A DNA stretch of 64,000 bases from Halpernia frigidisoli (GCF_900113805.1 NZ_FOQT01000001.1:496001-560000); one strand, 5' to 3'; shown: positions 18,593 through 28,327, counted from the stretch's first letter. The notes: generated by a model from the letters alone, not told the origin. Numbers and translations: made by a program.

Positions 18593-19939
18593 ATGACCAA
18601 GTGGACAAAAATAATGATTGGAACGGTGCTTCTTTCAGGAACTTTTTCCCGATTAGCAGCGCAGCAAACCATTACCTTAAAAGAAGCGATAGAATTTGCC
18701 CTGCAAAACAAAGCAGAAGCGAAAAAATCAGCTTTAGATGTGAAAAATTCTGATTACCAGATCATGCAAGCAAAAGCGGGTGCACTGCCGAAAATTACAG
18801 GATCAGCAACTCTCATTTATAATCCTATTTTGCAGGAAAGTGCTTTGCCTGGCGAAATATTTGGCGCGCCGGGAACAACTATTCTTGTGCCTTTTGGACA
18901 GAAGTGGAATTCTGTTGCAGGCGTTAATTTATCGCAAGCGATTTTTAATCAACAGGTTTTTGTGGGTTTAAAAGCAGCAAAATCTACAAAAGAATTTTAT
19001 CAGTTAAATGAAAGTTTAACGCAGGAGCAAATTATCGAGCGCGTTTCAAATGCTTATTACCAGGTTTATACTGCTCAGGAAAAGCTTAAAACTTTTGAAA
19101 GCAATTATACAAGTACCGAAAAAGCGAGAAATATTATAAAAAGCCTTTTTGATAATGGTTTGGCTAAAAAAATTGACCTTGACAGAACAAATGTCAATTT
19201 AACAAATATAAAAACTGTCATCTCCCAAAATAAAAATGCAGTTTCACAAGCTGAAAACGCATTGAAATTTTATATGGGAATGGCTATCAACAAAGAGATA
19301 GCCGTAGTTCCTGCAGATATGGATATTACGCCACATCTTTTAGACGATACGGTTTCCACAGATGAGAGAGTTGAAATCAAGATTTTAACGAAGACAAAAC
19401 AACTGCTTGAATTTCAGAAAAAAGCTGATGAAGCCGCTTATTATCCGACAGCAAATTTGAATGCAGGTTACAATTGGCAAGGGCAGGGAAATCGTTTTCC
19501 TTTAACGAACGGAAGATCAAACGGCGTGAACTGGTCAGATTATTCTACCATTTCTTTAGGACTAAATATTCCCATTTTTAATGGTTTTGCAACAAAGGCA
19601 AGAGTTGCGCAGTCGCAGATCGCAATTGAAAAAAATGATGTTGATATTGAAGACAAAAAATTATCATTAGATCTGGATTATCAAAATGCCAAATCTCAGA
19701 TCAGCAACAGTTTATCCGCGATTGACAATCAAAAAGCGAACGTAACTTTGGCCGAATCAGTATTAAGTAATTCAAAAAGCAATTATCAATACGGATTAGC
19801 AACTTTAACGGATCTGCTTGATGCTGAAAACTCTTTGGTACAGGCAAAAAATAATTATACGAATGCTGTTTTAGATTACAAGATCGCAGAAATTCAATAT
19901 TACAAATCTCAGGGAGATTTGAAACATTACATTAAATAA
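18593..19939 (+). CDS. TolC-family outer-membrane efflux channel
   Basis: A 448-aa secreted outer-membrane protein forming the exit duct of a tripartite pump. It has a signal peptide ending near RLAAQQ, two OEP-type repeats made of long amphipathic helices (AYYQVYTAQEKLKTFES; DLLDAENSLVQAKNNYTNAVLDYKIAEIQYYKSQGDL) and beta-strand segments. It is the first of three pump genes, 49 bp after tetR and 24 bp before the membrane-fusion gene, so the three are one operon. Family assignment is clear; the substrate is not visible. Confidence 0.93.
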   Translation: MTKWTKIMIGTVLLSGTFSRLAAQQTITLKEAIEFALQNKAEAKKSALDVKNSDYQIMQAKAGALPKITGSATLIYNPILQESALPGEIFGAPGTTILVPFGQKWNSVAGVNLSQAIFNQQVFVGLKAAKSTKEFYQLNESLTQEQIIERVSNAYYQVYTAQEKLKTFESNYTSTEKARNIIKSLFDNGLAKKIDLDRTNVNLTNIKTVISQNKNAVSQAENALKFYMGMAINKEIAVVPADMDITPHLLDDTVSTDERVEIKILTKTKQLLEFQKKADEAAYYPTANLNAGYNWQGQGNRFPLTNGRSNGVNWSDYSTISLGLNIPIFNGFATKARVAQSQIAIEKNDVDIEDKKLSLDLDYQNAKSQISNSLSAIDNQKANVTLAESVLSNSKSNYQYGLATLTDLLDAENSLVQAKNNYTNAVLDYKIAEIQYYKSQGDLKHYIK

Positions 19940-19962
19940 AAACTAATAGAAATATATACAAA

Positions 19963-21039
19963 ATGAAAAAAGCAAGACCATTTATCTACGGTGCAATAGC
20001 CATTATTTTAGTTATTGCCGGTGCTTTTACTTTAAAGCGAAATAAAGAAAAAAACCAGGAACAGACGGCGATCGTTGCACAAACTAATTCTGCAATTATT
20101 GTAAATTCTGCGGTGGTAAAATATGAACATATCTCAACAGATTATTCTTCAAACGGAACTTTTGCGCCATTTCAGGAATTAACTTTTCCTTCGGAGATCA
20201 GCGGAAGAATTGTGCGTGTTTTTGTGGATGAAGGAAGTTATGTGAGAATCGGGCAAACATTAGCAACCATTAAAAAAGACCAATTGGAAGTTGATAATTC
20301 TACAGCCCGTGCAACTTACCAAAATGCTATCATTGATAATCAGCGCTACGAAAATGCTTTTAAAACTGGTGGCGTGACAAAACAACAGGTTGATAATTCC
20401 AGACTTCAGCTAAAAAATTCTAAAGCACAACTGGAGCAATCCAATATCAGAGTGGGAGATACTAATGTAAAAGCAACTATAAATGGTGTAGTTAATAAAC
20501 GTTTTATTGAACCGGGAAGTGTTGTAGCGCCGGGAACTCAGATGTTTGATATTGTCAATGTTTCCAGTTTAAAACTAAAAGTTACCGTTAATGAAACACA
20601 GGTCGCCAATTTACATTTGGGTGATGAAATTGAAGTGAAAGCAAGCGTTTTCCCGGAAGAAACATTTAGCGGAAGAATTACTTTTATTGCGCCTTTGGCA
20701 GATGCTTCTTTAAGTTTTCCGGTGGAAATTCAGATCGATAATAATTCTCAAAATAAACTGCGCGCGGGAATGTACGGAACTGCCGTTTTTTCTTCTAAAG
20801 ACAAAGGTATTTCTCACGCGATTTTAATTGTACCGAAAGAAGCATTTGTAGATGGAGTAAGTAGCGGACAGGTTTTCGTGATAAACAAAGACAGCTCAGT
20901 AACTTTAACAAAAGTGACAACGGGTAGAATTTTTGGAGATCAGATCGAGATCATCAGTGGTTTAAAACCTGATCAAAATGTGGTAACAACCGGCCAGATC
21001 AATCTTACAAACGGTGCGAAAGTGCAGGTTGCAAAATAA
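19963..21039 (+). CDS. RND efflux periplasmic adaptor (membrane-fusion protein)
   Basis: A 358-aa HlyD/AcrA-type adaptor linking the RND pump to the TolC channel. A single N-terminal membrane helix (about 8-24) is followed by a lipoyl-like hairpin domain (GRIVRVFVDEGSYVRIGQTLATI and its partner ATINGVVNKRFIEPGSVVAPG). A short helical hairpin lies between them. The beta-barrel (KLKVTVNETQVANLHLGDEIEVKA) and membrane-proximal domains follow. It lies within the operon, 152 bp before the pump gene; that spacer holds a stem-loop (21107-21157). Confidence 0.93.
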   Translation: MKKARPFIYGAIAIILVIAGAFTLKRNKEKNQEQTAIVAQTNSAIIVNSAVVKYEHISTDYSSNGTFAPFQELTFPSEISGRIVRVFVDEGSYVRIGQTLATIKKDQLEVDNSTARATYQNAIIDNQRYENAFKTGGVTKQQVDNSRLQLKNSKAQLEQSNIRVGDTNVKATINGVVNKRFIEPGSVVAPGTQMFDIVNVSSLKLKVTVNETQVANLHLGDEIEVKASVFPEETFSGRITFIAPLADASLSFPVEIQIDNNSQNKLRAGMYGTAVFSSKDKGISHAILIVPKEAFVDGVSSGQVFVINKDSSVTLTKVTTGRIFGDQIEIISGLKPDQNVVTTGQINLTNGAKVQVAK

Positions 21040-21106
21040 AAATTTAAGTTTAAAATCCAGTTATTTAGGTAAATCTCTGGTTATTTAAAACAATAAAAAC
21101 ATATGA

Positions 21107-21157
21107 AATCGCTGATTTTTAAACATGGTATTTTAGCCTTGATAAACTTTAGCGATT
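21107..21157 (+). other. Intra-operon stem-loop before the RND gene
   Basis: AATCGCT at 21107-21113 pairs with AGCGATT at 21151-21157. A 22-codon ORF (ATG at 21104, MKSLIFKHGILALINFSDSIRP) covers the same stretch. It could set relative expression of adaptor and pump, but there is no direct evidence. Confidence 0.3.
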
Positions 21158-21191
21158 CCATAAGACCATAAAAATTAATTAGCATATTCTT

Positions 21192-24100
21192 ATGAAATTA
21201 GCAGAAATATCGATAAAACGTCCCACCCTAATTATTGTACTTTTTACAATTCTTACCATCGGCGGCATCTTTAGTTATAAAAGTTTAGGCTATGAACTGA
21301 TCCCGAAATTTGATATTAACACGATCACTATTTCCACAGTTTATCCTGGCGCAGCGCCAAGTGAGGTAGAAAATTCAGTTACAAAGAAAATTGAAGACGC
21401 CATTTCTTCTCTTGAAAATGTAAAAAAAGTAGAATCGAAATCCTTTGAAAGTCTGTCTTTGGTAACGGTGACTTTAAATGCTGGAGCTGATACAAATTAT
21501 GCCATTAGCGATGCGCAGAGAAAAATCAATGCGATTTTAGCAGATCTTCCGGAAGATGCAAAACCGCCATCTTTGCTAAAATTTTCCCTTAGTGATCTGC
21601 CTATTATTACGGCTGGTGCAACTTCTTCTTTAAATCAGAAAGATTTTTATGATCTTTTAGATAAAAAAATTGAGCCTGTACTTTCACGAGTTAAAGGCGT
21701 TGCACAGGTAAATTTGATAGGAGGACAGGAGCGTGAAATCAAGGTAAATCTCGATCCTGCAAAAATTGAAGGTTACGGATTATCTGTACCGGAAATTCAG
21801 CAGGCGATCTTAAGTTCAAATTTAGATTTCCCCACCGGAAATGTGAAAACAAGAGATAATACTACAATCATCAGACTTTCCGGGAAATACAGAAGTACGG
21901 AGGAATTAAATAATCTGGTTTTACAGACGAAAGATGGTGCGCAGGTTCGTTTGGGAGATATTGCCTTTGTAGAGGATGCCCAAAAAGATGTAGAAAAAAT
22001 AGCAAGAGTTGATCAAAAAGCGGCAATTATCGTTCAGGTTGTCAAACAGACGGATGCAAATGCCGTTGAGGTAAGTGAACTGACGCGTGCTGCAATCGCA
22101 AAAATTCAGACAGATTATAAAAAAGAAAATGTAAAAATTGATATTGTAAATGATTCCACAGAATTTACATTAACAGCTGCCGACAATGTAACGCATGATT
22201 TGTTGATCGCAGTTGGTTTGGTGGCTTTGGTAATGCTTTTATTTTTACACAGTATTCGTAATGCCTTCATCGTAATGGTTTCCATACCAGCTTCGTTGAT
22301 CGCTACTTTTATTGGGATTTATCTTTTGGGATATACTTTAAATTTAATGAGTTTACTCGGGCTTTCGCTTGTTGTTGGTATTTTGGTTGATGATGCAATT
22401 GTAGTTCTTGAAAATATTTACCGCCATATGGAAATGGGCAAGAATAAAGTCCGCGCGGCTTATGATGGAACTTCCGAAATTGGATTTACCGTAATGGCGA
22501 TCACTTTGGTAATTGTCGTGGTATTTTTACCTATCGCTTTAAGCACAGGTTTGGTCTCAAACATTATTTCACAGTTTTGTGTTACGGTGGTGATTGCAAC
22601 TTTGCTCTCATTATTGTCTTCATTTACCATCGTTCCCTGGCTGTCTTCCCGATTTGGAAAATTGGAGGTTTTAACAGGAAAAAATGTATTCCAAAGATTC
22701 ATTTTAGCTTTTGAGAAAAAACTGGATGATTTCACACACTGGATCTCCGGACTTTTAACCTGGTCATTAAAAAGTAAAAAGAATAAAATAATAACCATGT
22801 TATTGGTGGTTTTTCTATTTTTCGGATCAATTTTCGGCTTATTTGGCGGTGGCTTCATCGGTGGTGAATTTTTCGCTAAAATTGACAAAGGAGAATTTTT
22901 GGTGCAAATAGAATTACCAAAAGATGCTTCAATTGAGCAATCCAACTTTATGACGCAAAAAGCTGAAAAATTTCTAAGAAGTAAAAGCGAAGTTGCGAGA
23001 ACTATCACAACTGTTGGACAAACCAGCGACGGTTTTGGTGGCGCTCAGGCGACCGCATACAAATCTGAAATTGACGTAATTTTAGTTGAAAAATCAAAAA
23101 GAGAAGACAATTCTTTCATAGCCGCGGCAAAATTAAAACGCGAGCTTGAAAATGTACTTGTCGGTGCAAAAGTAAAAACAGTTCCTATCGGACTTTTGGG
23201 TGCAGAACGTGCGCCATTGGCTTTGGTAGTAACAGGTTCAGATTTAAAATCTGCTTTAGAATATGCAAAACAGGCAGAAGCACAATTGCGAACAATTCCC
23301 GGCGCGGCTGAGGTAAAACTAAGTATCGAAGGCGGAAGTCCAGAAATCAATGTGCAGGTTGACCGGGATAAAATGTCTTTATTGGGTTTAAATTTACAAA
23401 CAGTTGGTGTCACAATGCAAACCGCTTTTAGTGGAAACACGGACGGAAAGTACCGCGCAGGCGACAATGAATACGATATCAATATTCAGTACAACCAAAA
23501 AGGACGCTCAACGATTGATGATGTTAAAAATTTAATTTTCGTTAATACTGCCGGACAACAGATCCGATTAGAACAATTTGCCGCCGTCACAGAAGGTTCC
23601 GGACCAAGTTTTCTGGAAAGAAGAGATAAATCTCCATCAGTAACCATCGAAGCACAGGCAGTAGGAAAACCTTCCGGAACGATCGCTGATGAATGGCAGG
23701 CAAAATTTGAAAAATTAAAAAAACCTACAGGTGTCGACTGGATATGGTCTGGTGATAAGGAAAATCAAACAGAAGGTTTTGGTACTTTGGGACTTGCTTT
23801 AGGTGCAGCCATACTTTTGGTTTATTTAGTAATGGTCGCGCTTTACAACAGTTTTGTTTATCCGTTTGTCGTTCTCTTTTCAATTCCTTTAGCTTTGATC
23901 GGTGTATTGGTTGCTTTGGCTTTAACCAATAATTCAATTAATGTTTTCACCATTTTAGGGATGATCATGTTAATTGGTCTGGTGGCGAAAAATGCGATTA
24001 TGATCGTAGATTTTACCAACCATAGAAAAGAAGAAGGCGAATCTACTTACAACGCTTTGTTGCAGGCAAACCACGCGCGGCTTCGTCCGATTTTGATGAC

Positions 24101-24371
24101 CACGATCGCCATGGTTTTCGGAATGTTTCCGATCGCTTTGGCAAGTGGCGCAGCGGCAGAAATGAACAGCGGTTTGGCCTGGGTGGTAATTGGCGGATTA
24201 ATTTCCTCACTATTTTTAACTCTGGTAATTGTCCCGGTCGTTTATTCCATATTTGATGGTTTGATCAGACGTTTCTCTAAAAATAGTGAAACAGATTATG
24301 AAGCAGAAATGCACGCAGATTACACACCGCATGAATTAAATGACGACGGCTTTTCGCCGAAGCATATATAG
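21192..24371 (+). CDS. RND-family inner-membrane efflux pump (AcrB-like)
   Basis: A 1059-aa proton-driven transporter with twelve predicted membrane segments and two large periplasmic loops, the internal duplication typical of RND pumps. The N-terminal helix and PAASL/PGAAPSEVENSV porter start are present, as is the proton-relay Asp-Asp pair in TM4 (GILVDDAIVVLENIYRH). The second half has the matching ALTNNSINVFTILGMIMLIGLVAKNAIMIVDF. It is the third gene of the tetR-controlled operon. The HAE-1-like sequence suggests drugs or other hydrophobic compounds, but the substrate is an inference. A rho-independent terminator follows. Confidence 0.95.
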   Translation: MKLAEISIKRPTLIIVLFTILTIGGIFSYKSLGYELIPKFDINTITISTVYPGAAPSEVENSVTKKIEDAISSLENVKKVESKSFESLSLVTVTLNAGADTNYAISDAQRKINAILADLPEDAKPPSLLKFSLSDLPIITAGATSSLNQKDFYDLLDKKIEPVLSRVKGVAQVNLIGGQEREIKVNLDPAKIEGYGLSVPEIQQAILSSNLDFPTGNVKTRDNTTIIRLSGKYRSTEELNNLVLQTKDGAQVRLGDIAFVEDAQKDVEKIARVDQKAAIIVQVVKQTDANAVEVSELTRAAIAKIQTDYKKENVKIDIVNDSTEFTLTAADNVTHDLLIAVGLVALVMLLFLHSIRNAFIVMVSIPASLIATFIGIYLLGYTLNLMSLLGLSLVVGILVDDAIVVLENIYRHMEMGKNKVRAAYDGTSEIGFTVMAITLVIVVVFLPIALSTGLVSNIISQFCVTVVIATLLSLLSSFTIVPWLSSRFGKLEVLTGKNVFQRFILAFEKKLDDFTHWISGLLTWSLKSKKNKIITMLLVVFLFFGSIFGLFGGGFIGGEFFAKIDKGEFLVQIELPKDASIEQSNFMTQKAEKFLRSKSEVARTITTVGQTSDGFGGAQATAYKSEIDVILVEKSKREDNSFIAAAKLKRELENVLVGAKVKTVPIGLLGAERAPLALVVTGSDLKSALEYAKQAEAQLRTIPGAAEVKLSIEGGSPEINVQVDRDKMSLLGLNLQTVGVTMQTAFSGNTDGKYRAGDNEYDINIQYNQKGRSTIDDVKNLIFVNTAGQQIRLEQFAAVTEGSGPSFLERRDKSPSVTIEAQAVGKPSGTIADEWQAKFEKLKKPTGVDWIWSGDKENQTEGFGTLGLALGAAILLVYLVMVALYNSFVYPFVVLFSIPLALIGVLVALALTNNSINVFTILGMIMLIGLVAKNAIMIVDFTNHRKEEGESTYNALLQANHARLRPILMTTIAMVFGMFPIALASGAAAEMNSGLAWVVIGGLISSLFLTLVIVPVVYSIFDGLIRRFSKNSETDYEAEMHADYTPHELNDDGFSPKHI

Positions 24372-24393
24372 TTTTTTTTTAAATTGTTAATAA

Positions 24394-24430
24394 AAAGTCC
24401 TGTGAATTAATTTTCACGGGGCTTTTTTTT
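24394..24430 (+). terminator. Terminator of efflux operon
   Basis: The hairpin AAAGTCCTGTGAA / TTCACGGGGCTTT (two G-T or mismatch positions) is followed by a run of T. Confidence 0.75.
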
Positions 24431-24470
24431 TGGGGAGCAAGAAAGGTAATTTTTCCCTTTCGAAATATTT

Positions 24471-24532
24471 CCGGCTGTCCGTTATATCTTTTTCTTTTTT
24501 CAAAAGAAAAAGGATGCCACTTCCATCCGGGC
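24471..24532 (-). repeat. Dispersed structured repeat, copy 2 (reverse orientation)
   Basis: On the minus strand it reads AGCCCGGATGGAAGTGG, CATCCTTTTTC, a hairpin, GAAAAAGATATAACGGA, CAGCCGG. This matches the copies at 1978 and 57261. It sits just beyond the terminator of the efflux operon. Confidence 0.55.
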
Positions 24533-24666
24533 TAAGATCGACGGGTATTTTTATTTTCAAAGGAATAAAAATTCTCCATCTAGAATATCGATCACTTTCC
24601 TATACAAATACCATTGCAATGCTTTAATATCTTATCAATAGCACGTTCAAGTAAAAACAAATCCCC

Positions 24667-24850
24667 TTTTAAAGATTTTACCCGAAAACTCCAAACCAGA
24701 TGTTTTAAGCTTTCGGGCGTTCCCGAAAGTCCAAAGTTGGGTGCAGCAAGCTTTCGGACGATCCCGAAAGTCCCAAACGAGGGTGTAACAACTTTTCGGA
24801 CAGTCCCGAAAACCTAAAGCGAGGGTGCAACAACCTTTCGGGGATTTTGG
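24667..24850. repeat. Tandem array of 41-42-bp units, each with a TTTCGG/CCGAAA hairpin
   Basis: Units start at 24709, 24750 and 24792, with a degenerate unit on each side. Unit 1 contains the perfect palindrome CTTTCGGG-CGTT-CCCGAAAG. Each unit ends in a GGGTGcAgCAA-type tail. Short ORFs across it merely translate the repeat. Together with the terminators and copy 2 of the dispersed repeat it fills the 600-bp spacer 24372-24972, which has no gene. Confidence 0.7.
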
Positions 24851-24903
24851 CAGATAAATAACAACTTTCATCTGGAAACATTGCGCATCGTAAGATTTTT
24901 AAC

Positions 24904-24933
24904 CAAAAAAAGCCGAACAAAAATGTCCGGCTT
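24904..24933 (-). terminator. Terminator of the barrel-protein gene
   Basis: The hairpin AAGCCG / CGGCTT with T-run on the minus strand lies 40 bp past the stop codon. Confidence 0.7.
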
Positions 24934-24972
24934 AATAATGAATTTAATTTTTTATACTAAAACTAGCTAAAA

Positions 24973-25614
24973 CTATTTAGCAAATTTGTAAGCTAAACCA
25001 ACTTGAAATACGTTGTTTCTTACTGAACTAGAGTTATTTGGTCTGTCTTTAGCAATATCAGTAACACCTGCTACATATCTTGCAGTTAAACCAAGTTGTG
25101 GTGTGAAATAATAACCTGCACCAATACCAATTCCTAAATTAAATTTGTTGATTTGGTCATTATAATTTCCTGTTTCTGCTAATGTATTTCCAGAAGTTTC
25201 GTTTTTTACTTTATTACTAGCATTTACATTTAAACCGAATTCTGGTCCAGCTTCTAAGTAAAAACTTGGCGTTGCGTTATATTGAAACATAACTGGCAAT
25301 GCGATGTAATCTAAATGGGATGCACTTGAAATCGTTTGGTTTGTTTTTATTGCACCATTATCAATCACTGTTTGATTATTAGCGGAAGATTTTTCACCAT
25401 ACTGTGTGTAGATTAACTCTGGCTGAATACTAAAATTAGAACCTAGAGGTGCATTTACAAAAGCGCCTGCGTTAAAACCAATTTTAGATTTTTGATCGCT
25501 TAATCCTGAATCTTTTGATAAAGAGGAAACATTCATTCCACCTTTAATACCAAATTGCTGTGCAAATGTCAATGAACTTACAGCTACAGCTGCTGCTAAT
25601 ACTAACTTTTTCAT
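24973..25614 (-). CDS. Porin-family outer-membrane beta-barrel protein (PorT-like)
   Basis: A 213-aa precursor with a signal peptide cleaved after LTFAQ. It is followed by about eight amphipathic strands (FGIKGGMNVSSL, IGFNAGAFVNAPLGS, SIQPELIYTQYGEKS, LDYIALPVMFQYNA, FYLEAGPEFGLNVNA, GIGIGAGYYFTPQLGLTARY) and a C-terminal aromatic-containing strand VFQVGLAYKFAK. This is the common outer membrane beta-barrel (PF13568-type) family of Bacteroidota, whose members are often abundant surface proteins of unknown role. It is monocistronic with its own terminator. Confidence 0.85.
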   Translation of the reverse strand: MKKLVLAAAVAVSSLTFAQQFGIKGGMNVSSLSKDSGLSDQKSKIGFNAGAFVNAPLGSNFSIQPELIYTQYGEKSSANNQTVIDNGAIKTNQTISSASHLDYIALPVMFQYNATPSFYLEAGPEFGLNVNASNKVKNETSGNTLAETGNYNDQINKFNLGIGIGAGYYFTPQLGLTARYVAGVTDIAKDRPNNSSSVRNNVFQVGLAYKFAK

Positions 25615-25855
25615 AATCTTTTAATTTTTAATTATCAAATTTATTAAACCTCGTTATGTTGTTTTCAGAGGTATGATGTTGGCGTACTTTCAAATACTTT
25701 GCCATCTTGTATTTTGATTTTTTAAATAAAAGTAAAACAAACGTTTAATTAACTTTTTAAATTATTTAAAGTATTATAATATAGTCAATTAGAAATTTTA
25801 TAGAGAGATTATTTAGAGTTATTATAAATTACTTATTGAGTTATTCGATAAAATT

Positions 25856-26896
25856 CTATGACAGTTTTCTGTAAAAATCCAGCGTTTTTATCACATTTTC
25901 TTCAGAAACTTCAATGTCAAAATTTCCTTTTCCTACCGTTTCGAGTAATGAAAATTTAATTTTTCCTGAATCATTTTTTTTATCATTAAGCATTAACAGA
26001 GTAATTTCTTCATTTGAAAAATGCGAAATATCTTGATAAGGAAAATAAAACTGCAACGCCGCAATGATCTGATCTGATGTTTCTGCCGAGATATATTTTT
26101 GTAAAAAAGAAAGATAAGTTTCGCATATCATTCCCATGGCAACGGCTTCTCCATGCGGAATGGCATTTTCTTTCTTTAAAAACAAACTCTCAAAAGCGTG
26201 ACCGAAAGTATGACCAAAGTTTAAAGTTTTTCGGACATTTTGTTCCTTAAAATCAATATCTACGACATTCTGCTTAATTTGCATTGACTTATTGATATGC
26301 ATTTCAAGATGATCTGCCGAAAGTTCTGTAACACTGATCAGATCTTTCCAGTGTTTTTCATCGGCAATTAATCCGTGTTTAAGCATTTCCGCAAAACCGC
26401 TGCGCAACTCTTCGAAAGGCAGGGTTTTTAAAAATTTTGGATAAAAAAAGATTTTTTCCGGCTGTGAAAATGTTCCGATTATGTTTTTTAAGAACGCATG
26501 ATCAATACCTGTTTTTCCGCCAATAGAAGCATCGCACATTCCCAAAAGTGTCGTTGGAATATTGATGAATTTTATTCCTCTTTTATAAGTTGACGCTACA
26601 AATCCACCCACATCTGTTATAACGCCGCCGCCTAAATTTATAACCAAAGCATTTCTGTCTGTTTTAAATTCAGCTAAAATTTCCCACAAATGTGTCGCCG
26701 TTTCAATTGTTTTAAGATCCTCGCCTGCTTCAATTTCGATGATCTCAAACGGAATCTCAGTCTCAAGATTTACCAAAAGCTGCGGAAGACAGTATTCATG
26801 CGTATTTTCATCTGCTAAAATTATAAGCTGACTTGGTTTTAACTCAGTTAAAAATTCATTTAAAGCCGAAAAATCATCATCAAGAAGGGAAATCAT
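25856..26896 (-). CDS. aroB: 3-dehydroquinate synthase AroB
   Basis: The second step of the shikimate pathway: converts DAHP to 3-dehydroquinate using NAD+ and a metal. The 346-aa protein has GGGVITDVGGFVASTYKRG and PTTLLGMCDASIGGKTGI as the NAD/substrate motifs, and the metal site from E-x-x-K (FAEMLKHG), HTFGHAFES and HGEAVAMGM. The length is normal. A TAAATTTG box sits 16 bp upstream (26912-26919, minus strand). It is divergent from proline dehydrogenase. Confidence 0.95.
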   Translation of the reverse strand: MISLLDDDFSALNEFLTELKPSQLIILADENTHEYCLPQLLVNLETEIPFEIIEIEAGEDLKTIETATHLWEILAEFKTDRNALVINLGGGVITDVGGFVASTYKRGIKFINIPTTLLGMCDASIGGKTGIDHAFLKNIIGTFSQPEKIFFYPKFLKTLPFEELRSGFAEMLKHGLIADEKHWKDLISVTELSADHLEMHINKSMQIKQNVVDIDFKEQNVRKTLNFGHTFGHAFESLFLKKENAIPHGEAVAMGMICETYLSFLQKYISAETSDQIIAALQFYFPYQDISHFSNEEITLLMLNDKKNDSGKIKFSLLETVGKGNFDIEVSEENVIKTLDFYRKLS

Positions 26897-26911
26897 AAAT
26901 TATTTTTTTTG

Positions 26912-26919
26912 CAAATTTA
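26912..26919 (-). promoter_or_regulatory. -7 box of aroB
   Basis: TAAATTTG on the minus strand, 16 bp before the ATG. No clear -33 TTTG was seen at the right spacing. Confidence 0.4.
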
Positions 26920-26980
26920 GCACTATTAAAGAAAGTCTATATTTCTAATGAAAACTATTTAAAAAAATTAATATTAGTAG

Positions 26981-26988
26981 TAAATTTG
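26981..26988 (+). promoter_or_regulatory. -7 box of proline dehydrogenase gene
   Basis: TAAATTTG ends 23 bp before the ATG. The -33 element is not evident. Confidence 0.4.
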
Positions 26989-27011
26989 GCTATTAAAATA
27001 ATCAAGAATTT

Positions 27012-28181
27012 ATGTCTGTTTTCAACGATACAAAAATTGCTTTTTCCGATAAATCTGATGCCGAACTAAGGAAAGCATTTTGGATGTTTAAGTTAATTGA
27101 GCAACCGGCTTTAACGAAAATTGGAACTTCAATTTTAAATTTTTCTGTTCACAACAACGTTCCGTTCGCTGGCGATATAGTAAAATATACCTTGTTTGCC
27201 CAGTTTTGTGGTGGCGAAACGCGCGAAGAAAGCACAAAAGTGGTGAACAAAATGTTTAAGCACGGCGTGGGAAGTATTTTTGATTATTCCATTGAAGGGA
27301 AAGAAGAAGAATCTGCTTTTGAAACTGCTTTTGCAGAGATAAAAGAAAATATAAAATTCGCCGAAGGAAATCCCGCGATTCCTTTTGTGGTTTTCAAACC
27401 AACCGCTTTTGGCAGGATTGATCTCTACGCAGAAGTTGGAAGTGGCAAAGAATTGACGAGCAGCGAAAAAGAAGAATGGCAAAGAATCGAATACCGTTTT
27501 GATGAAGTTTGCAAAATGGCTTTTGAGAAAAACGTCATGTTAATGGCTGATGCAGAAGAAACCTGGATGCAGCACGCGGCAGATGAACTTCTTTTTGAAA
27601 TGATGAAAAAATACAATCAGCAGAAAGCAATTATCTGGAATACCATCCAAATGTACCGAACCGGAAGACTGGAATATTTAGAAAAAGACCTAAAAAGAGC
27701 GGAAGATTATAATTTTTATTTAGGTTATAAATTCGTTCGTGGCGCTTATATGGAAAAAGAAAGAGCACACGCTGCGGAAAATAATTATCCAGATCCAATT
27801 CAGCCAACGAAAGAAGCGACAGATATTAATTATAATGCTGCGGTTGATTTTACTTTAAATCATTTAGATAGAGTTTCCGCGTTTTTCGGCACACACAACG
27901 AAAAATCGACCGAATTGGTAATGGATAAAATGCGTGAAAAAGGTTTAGAAAATAATAATAAACATTTATATTTTGGCCAGTTATACGGCATGAGTGATAA
28001 TATTACTTACGTTTTGGGCGAAAAAAATTACAATGTGTCGAAATACTTACCTTACGGACCAGTGAAAGATGTTGTTCCATATTTGACGAGAAGAGCGCAG
28101 GAAAACACTTCTGTAAAAGGACAAACCGGCCGTGAATTAGGATTAATTTCGAAAGAATTAAAACGCAGAAAGAATTCTTAA
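27012..28181 (+). CDS. Proline dehydrogenase (monofunctional PutA-type)
   Basis: Oxidises proline to pyrroline-5-carboxylate, passing electrons through FAD to quinone. The 389-aa protein is a single TIM-barrel domain. It has the residues of the substrate and flavin pocket visible in VMLMADAEETWMQHAADELL, WNTIQMYRTGRLEYL, YKFVRGAYMEKER and FGTHNEKST, and ends with YLTRRAQENTSVKGQTGREL, where the Arg pair binds the proline carboxylate. No P5C dehydrogenase gene is in the window. The size is as in other flavobacteria. Single gene, divergent from aroB. Confidence 0.93.
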   Translation: MSVFNDTKIAFSDKSDAELRKAFWMFKLIEQPALTKIGTSILNFSVHNNVPFAGDIVKYTLFAQFCGGETREESTKVVNKMFKHGVGSIFDYSIEGKEEESAFETAFAEIKENIKFAEGNPAIPFVVFKPTAFGRIDLYAEVGSGKELTSSEKEEWQRIEYRFDEVCKMAFEKNVMLMADAEETWMQHAADELLFEMMKKYNQQKAIIWNTIQMYRTGRLEYLEKDLKRAEDYNFYLGYKFVRGAYMEKERAHAAENNYPDPIQPTKEATDINYNAAVDFTLNHLDRVSAFFGTHNEKSTELVMDKMREKGLENNNKHLYFGQLYGMSDNITYVLGEKNYNVSKYLPYGPVKDVVPYLTRRAQENTSVKGQTGRELGLISKELKRRKNS

Positions 28182-28252
28182 GTAAAAAGCAAAAAGTAAA
28201 AAGTTTCATTTAAAATTTGAGGCTTTTCGTGAACTTATCTCCGAATTTTCCA

Positions 28253-28306
28253 ACTGACAACTGACAACTGAAAACCGACAACCGACAACCAACAACTGAC
28301 AACCAA
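28253..28306. repeat. Heptamer repeat tract (AACTGAC)n upstream of priA
   Basis: CAACTGACAACTGACAACTG and related AACCGACAACC units run up to the first priA-like codon. The same heptamer repeats occur at 36559-36584 and, on the other strand and less regular, near 44946-44976. Confidence 0.7.
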
Positions 28307-28327
28307 ATCTATTTCGCCCAAATCATA

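Noticed and set aside
24430-24871. Short ORFs (65-74 aa) on both strands in the spacer downstream of the RND gene
   Set aside because: They translate the tandem hairpin units and the dispersed repeat; the proteins are repetitive and their frames follow the DNA period.
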